A DNA stretch of 64,000 nt, from assembly GCA_027492735.1 (NCBI GenBank), contig JAPUEE010000005.1:1-64000 (forward strand). The letters are read 5' to 3'. The stretch comes from Candidatus Saccharimonadota bacterium. GTDB taxonomy: Bacteria; Patescibacteriota; Saccharimonadia; Saccharimonadales; Saccharimonadaceae. Numbering within the stretch: the first letter of the stretch is position 1; each line of letters starts with the position of its first letter. The notes below the pieces were generated by a model. It was not told the origin of the DNA and did not search any database. It saw only the letters and a program-made list of their open reading frames with translations. A program made the translations under genes and the position numbers. Shown here piece by piece: positions 60,816 through 64,000 of this stretch.

Positions 60816-60841
60816 ACGGCTCGTCCAATAGTGGCGAGTCG
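60803..60841 (+). promoter_or_regulatory. -1 programmed ribosomal frameshift signal
   Basis: Slippery heptamer C CCA AAA (60803-60809) in the zero frame, a 7-base spacer (60810-60816) that contains the zero-frame stop codon, then a hairpin. The hairpin is CGGCTCG (60817-60823) with CGAGTCG (60835-60841), a bulged T, and CCA/TGG closing the loop ATAG. Pairing includes one G-U. Order and spacing match canonical -1 signals. Confidence 0.8.
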
Positions 60842-61183
60842 GCAAACACAAACAGCAATGAAAGAGCGAAGGCTCGAACTATAGGCAAAGACCTCTTGAA
60901 AGCTATTGCCTCGATCACTGCTGATCCTCAATTAGTCAAAGCTGACGAAGATGGTTTACTTGATCTGCGATCAAAATTCGCGACCGGTGGTAAAAAAGCT
61001 GGACAGTTGGTCTGGGGTGATGCCGTAGTGCAGAAACTAGATCGGTCAAAAGGCGCATCAAAAGGCGAGGTTAATACGATATTTGTTACTAGCGAAGGCA
61101 AAGTTGTTACGGTTACGGATAGTAACGGCGACAATATCAGCGCCGTATATACCAGCCCATCGGGCACAGTAATCAATCTGTAA
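60809..61183 (+). CDS. -1 frame extension (C-terminal 124 residues) of the hendecad membrane protein
   Basis: After a -1 slip at C CCA AAA the frame continues SVDGSSNSGESANTNSNERA, then DLLKAIASITADPQLVKADE and QLVWGDAVVQKLDRSKGASK, and ends YTSPSGTVINL. The full fusion would be 343 residues. This frame has no convincing start of its own; a TTG at 60896 lacks a ribosome site. The extension is hydrophilic with a linker of Ser/Asn/Gly and a small beta-rich domain. A simple frameshift mutation is the alternative. Confidence 0.75.
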   Translation, partial: SVDGSSNSGESANTNSNERAKARTIGKDLLKAIASITADPQLVKADEDGLLDLRSKFATGGKKAGQLVWGDAVVQKLDRSKGASKGEVNTIFVTSEGKVVTVTDSNGDNISAVYTSPSGTVINL

Positions 61184-61189
61184 AGGTGA

Positions 61190-61654
61190 TTACTTACAAG
61201 TTTTACTCTTTGCGTCCCACGTATGCCCAGCGTCAGTACAAGCTTTGGCGCTGGTATAGCCGCTCGCGCCACCACCTAGACTACTAAAGACAAATTGGAC
61301 AATGGCGAATGCCACAATCGATACAACGAGCCCGACGACCGAATAAACAATCGTGTCACGGGCTTTTTTAGCTTTGTCGGCAGCGCCGGCAGAGAGAACA
61401 TAGCTAATACCGCCCCAGATAATCATAATAACGGCAATAATACCGACGACGAACAGGAGCACGTTGATGATCGTTTTCACAGTATCATATATCGTATCCG
61501 AGCTCGTGTTTGAGGTGTCTATCTGGCTGACGCCGCACATTGCTTCGCCGGCAGCGGTACCATCGCCACAACTAGCAGCATAGGCTGGTGCTGCGACGAT
61601 AGCTAATCCCACGGTTGCTATGGCGACGAGGCTGGTGATAATCATTTTTTTCAT
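61190..61654 (-). CDS. VirB2/TrbC-like pilin paralogue 3
   Basis: 154 residues from ATG 61654 (AGGAGGAAT upstream). A signal peptide (to AYA near residue 26) is followed by a mature part with three cysteines (ASCGDGTAAGEAMCG), the core AVIMIIWGGISYVLSAGAAD and KAKKARDTIVYSVVGLVVSI, and a C-terminal loop with two cysteines (ACTDAGHTWDAKSKTCK). This last cysteine-bounded extension is absent from the other paralogues and may be surface exposed. Confidence 0.82.
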   Translation of the reverse strand: MKKMIITSLVAIATVGLAIVAAPAYAASCGDGTAAGEAMCGVSQIDTSNTSSDTIYDTVKTIINVLLFVVGIIAVIMIIWGGISYVLSAGAADKAKKARDTIVYSVVGLVVSIVAFAIVQFVFSSLGGGASGYTSAKACTDAGHTWDAKSKTCK

Positions 61655-61663
61655 ATATTCCTC

Positions 61664-62065
61664 CTATAATTGACCGAGTACAAAATTGACAATAGCGGCG
61701 GCTGCCATGGATACAACGAGCCCAACAACAGAGTAGGTGATGGTCATTCTGGCTTTGGCGGTGGCATTGCTATCGCCGCGTGATGAGGTAAAGCGGATTG
61801 ATCCAATAATAATCATAATAACTGATAGTACACCGATACCAAACATCAACACGTTGAGGATATTTTTAATCCTCGTATCAAATGTACTACCAGATTTCTC
61901 GCTGACGAGCTGTTTGCAGACAGCCGAATCTTTATTGGTGGCACAAGGGCAGCCGGCAGCCGTTGGGTCTTTAGCGCAATCAACGGCGAACGCTGGGCTA
62001 GTCATGACGAGGGGCGCGCCGATCAGACCCACGAGCAAACCGATTGAAATGATGAACTTTTTCAT
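61664..62065 (-). CDS. VirB2/TrbC-like pilin paralogue 4
   Basis: 133 residues. A signal peptide (to AFA near residue 27), three cysteines in the mature start (DCAKDPTAAGCPCATNKDSA) and another at CKQLVSE are followed by the core VLSVIMIIIGSIRFTSSRGD and KARMTITYSVVGLVVSMAAA. Its ATG overlaps the previous stop by one base (TAATG), so translation is coupled. Confidence 0.82.
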   Translation of the reverse strand: MKKFIISIGLLVGLIGAPLVMTSPAFAVDCAKDPTAAGCPCATNKDSAVCKQLVSEKSGSTFDTRIKNILNVLMFGIGVLSVIMIIIGSIRFTSSRGDSNATAKARMTITYSVVGLVVSMAAAAIVNFVLGQL

Positions 62066-62334
62066 TAGACGTTCCCCATAACAAAACTCGTAATAGCAAA
62101 GGCCGATGCGGCCACTACCAGACCGGCAACAGCAAAGAGAATAGTCTTCATTGCCGTAGCGGCTTTGCCAGAGTCACCGTTAGCGGTGAGATACTGATAC
62201 CCAGAGAATACGATCATAATAACGGCTACAATGCCGATGATAAAATACGCTGTATTCAGGCCATTTTTTAGGAGCGCCTGGCCAGTGATTTTTGGAATAT
62301 TAGCGTCGATAGCTGCTAGTAGTGTTGCGATCAT
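62065..62334 (-). CDS. VirB2/TrbC-like pilin paralogue 5 (no signal peptide)
   Basis: 89 residues, the shortest copy. It keeps the two-helix core (FIIGIVAVIMIVFSGYQYLT, AMKTILFAVAGLVVAASAFA) with a charged loop, but lacks a cleavable signal and cysteines. TAATG overlaps on both sides couple it to paralogues 4 and 6. Confidence 0.78.
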   Translation of the reverse strand: MIATLLAAIDANIPKITGQALLKNGLNTAYFIIGIVAVIMIVFSGYQYLTANGDSGKAATAMKTILFAVAGLVVAASAFAITSFVMGNV

Positions 62335-62726
62335 TAGTTAAAGATTCCTCCTGGAACGAGCCAGTTTAGTAGAGCCCACATAGCAAAGTACATGACGAGG
62401 GCAATAAAGGCGTTACGAATGATCCCCATGGCCTTTTGAGACTGTTGTGGATTACCGCCAGCGGTAGTATACATGATAGAGCCGTAGATGACGCCACCGA
62501 TAACAGCGAGAGTGACACCGACAGCGAGCCAGTTTAGGACCTGGATGAGAACTACTGTGACTTTATCACCGCTACCAGTGCTACACCCCCAGTTAAAGAA
62601 CGTATCGACACCGCAATCACTATTAGCGGCGAAGGCAGCCTGCGTTTTTACTAGCGGTAAGGTAACAGCGGCAACGAGTGCCATACTAGCGCTAGTTTTT
62701 ACTGTTTTGCTTTTCATGGTCTTCAT
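62334..62726 (-). CDS. VirB2/TrbC-like pilin paralogue 6
   Basis: 130 residues. A signal peptide (to AFA near residue 33) and a two-cysteine mature start (NSDCGVDTFFNWGCST) are followed by VTLAVIGGVIYGSIMYTTAG and KAMGIIRNAFIALVMYFAMW. It heads the five-gene pilin unit (paralogues 6, 5, 4, 3 on this strand). TATAAT lies just upstream; the start at the first or second ATG is uncertain. Confidence 0.8.
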   Translation of the reverse strand: MKTMKSKTVKTSASMALVAAVTLPLVKTQAAFAANSDCGVDTFFNWGCSTGSGDKVTVVLIQVLNWLAVGVTLAVIGGVIYGSIMYTTAGGNPQQSQKAMGIIRNAFIALVMYFAMWALLNWLVPGGIFN

Positions 62727-62827
62727 ATAATTATATGATAACGTGATTATGGCTTTTATGCAACAGCTTTGTTATACTTGGTGGTAGCGAGTGGTGGGCA
62801 AATAGAGCCAATTCGCGCTATTTCATT

Positions 62828-63994
62828 ATGGCAGAACATAAAGTACCCCAAGACGTTGAAGCCGAAGACAAGCTGCTCGGTCCATTTTCTTTTCGCCAAT
62901 TTTTGTATTTACTGGTCGCTCTCGGCGCCGGTGCTCTGGCGTATTTCCTAGGCACTCTGGCTGTACCTCTGGCCTTAATACCGTCTCCAGTGGCGATCCT
63001 TTTTCTGGTGCTGGCTCTGCCGCTCCGAAAAGATCAGCCGATGGAAACGTATCTCGCAGCGATGATCCATTTCTATTTTTCACCGAATCGTCGTATATGG
63101 GATGCGGATGGCCAAGAGGCACTAATCGAGATTACTAATCCACGAACTGATGACGGTCCGCAAGTAAAAGACATTGGTGGCGCCGAGGCGGCACAGCGAC
63201 TGTCGTTCCTAGCCGAGGTATCGGATACGCAAGGCTGGTCAACCAGAGGCATATTAGGTGTTCCGTCTAATACTACTAATTTATCTGATGATTTTGCGAC
63301 TGCTGCTGTCGATGCTCCGGATATATTAGATGATGCTAGTGCACTGGGCCGTGATCTCGAGGATAAGCTAGCTTCGGCTGAGCAGCGTCGTCGTGCTGAG
63401 ATGATGGCAAAGATGACAAGCAACGCTCCTCTAACGCCGCAGCCGGCGCAAAGTTATGTTCACGAATATCAATCGCAGCCTCCTGCGGTGCCAGTCGGCC
63501 AGTCTCCAGTTGCACCTCAACCTGCACCAGTTCCCGAAGTCGACGAGGCAGCCCTCGCAGCGGCACTACGACAATCGAGCCAAGCCAGCCAGTTATCGTA
63601 TCGTCAGCCAACGGTTCAGCCGCCAAACACTATTGCACCAGTACCAACTCAGCCTGTGCAACCAGCACCTCAACCTGTAGTTGAATCCGCACCTGCTGTC
63701 CAGACGCCCGTCACGCCGGCCCCTCAAGCTACTGCACCACGAGCCACTACACCAATAGACACACCGGCTACTCCTGCTCCTGTTGAGACTAAACCAGAAC
63801 CAGAACTGACGCGTCCGATAGAACCTATATTGTCTGTGACAGACCAGCCAGAACCTGCTACAATAGAAGACGTTAGCGCAATCGAACCAACAACCAGTGT
63901 CTTTACACCGCCGCCTAGTCAAACAGCCGGCGAAACAGTGATTGATCACGAAGTCGATACTGGCGGAGATGAGATTGAGGTAAAATTACACTAA
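62828..63994 (+). CDS. PrgI-family T4SS protein with proline-rich tail
   Basis: 388 residues. The N-terminal 90 residues match PrgI: HKVPQDVEAEDKLLGPFSFR, two hydrophobic helices, LRKDQPMETYLAAMIHFYFS and RRIWDADGQEALI. PrgI-type proteins belong to Gram-positive type IV secretion systems and normally precede the VirB4 ATPase. After a middle domain of about 100 residues come about 190 residues very rich in Pro/Ala/Gln/Thr/Val. The gene diverges from the pilin operon; VirB4 would be expected right after the window end. Confidence 0.87.
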   Translation: MAEHKVPQDVEAEDKLLGPFSFRQFLYLLVALGAGALAYFLGTLAVPLALIPSPVAILFLVLALPLRKDQPMETYLAAMIHFYFSPNRRIWDADGQEALIEITNPRTDDGPQVKDIGGAEAAQRLSFLAEVSDTQGWSTRGILGVPSNTTNLSDDFATAAVDAPDILDDASALGRDLEDKLASAEQRRRAEMMAKMTSNAPLTPQPAQSYVHEYQSQPPAVPVGQSPVAPQPAPVPEVDEAALAAALRQSSQASQLSYRQPTVQPPNTIAPVPTQPVQPAPQPVVESAPAVQTPVTPAPQATAPRATTPIDTPATPAPVETKPEPELTRPIEPILSVTDQPEPATIEDVSAIEPTTSVFTPPPSQTAGETVIDHEVDTGGDEIEVKLH

Positions 63995-64000
63995 ATTTAT

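Noticed and set aside
60896-61183. Separate 95-residue gene starting at TTG 60896
   Set aside because: The same frame is open back to the slippery site at 60803-60809, and no ribosome site precedes the TTG. It is better read as a -1 frame extension.

Overview
The window looks like a chromosomal segment of a Candidatus Saccharibacteria (TM7) type epibiont from the Patescibacteria/CPR. This rests on inference from gene content: a PrgI/VirB2-type secretion locus, several FemXAB-like peptidoglycan transferases, sparse metabolism, very tight packing with many 1-47 bp overlaps, and many genes whose start codon lies 6-7 bases after a TATAAT-like -10 box (predicted leaderless mRNAs). TGA is a stop codon (dnaA ends in TGA), so the recoded Gracilibacteria/Absconditabacteria are excluded. 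No rRNA, insertion sequence, prophage or CRISPR array was seen.

Layout. 1-19.3 kb: cell-surface glycan locus with a polyprenyl sugar-phosphate transferase (cut by the window edge), an O-antigen-ligase-like protein, GT4 and several GT2 enzymes, UDP-galactopyranose mutase, membrane GT-C enzymes, a pyruvyltransferase, a Wzm/Wzt-type exporter, DPM-like transferases and GtrA. 10-16.7 kb is visibly AT-richer. Two divergent GT2 genes share a perfect 112-bp inverted repeat. 19.3-28.5 kb: replication-origin neighbourhood (khpB, yidC, rnpA, rpmH, oriC, dnaA, dnaN, ruvB, recA, an unknown gene, recX), a PRC-barrel protein, tsaE, tRNA-Pro and tRNA-Ser. 28.6-34.1 kb: nucleotide-reduction locus. A class Ic-like ribonucleotide reductase operon (nrdA, nrdB and a 67-residue protein ending in a CxxC tail) sits behind a cobalamin riboswitch, and a second, shorter cobalamin riboswitch precedes an unknown zinc-ribbon gene.

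34.2-46.9 kb: a MacB-like ABC transporter, a lipid-kinase-like protein, phosphoglucose/phosphomannose isomerase, and CIRCE-controlled groES-groEL bracketed by two strikingly GC-rich unknown genes. One of those is followed by about 280 bases packed with hairpins. Next come a phosphomannomutase-like HAD enzyme, an amidinotransferase-fold enzyme and a short MurE-like ligase. 46.9-58.5 kb: three FemXAB proteins, a divergent cis-prenyltransferase, a kinase-like gene next to tsaD, valS, rlmH, HIT, three more serine tRNAs and comF. 58.5-64 kb: Hsp20, then a type IV secretion locus with six VirB2/TrbC-like pilin paralogues and PrgI. Embedded in it is a membrane protein whose two reading frames are joined by a textbook -1 ribosomal frameshift signal.

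The most unusual signals are: (1) the frameshift signal at 60803-60841; (2) the ribonucleotide reductase whose catalytic subunit lacks its redox-active cysteine tail while a small third gene supplies a matching tail; (3) the second cobalamin riboswitch in front of an unknown gene; (4) the 112-bp inverted repeat that could shuffle two glycosyltransferases in frame; (5) the hairpin-rich region at 43.6-43.9 kb. All functions are read from sequence motifs; no database search or folding program was run.
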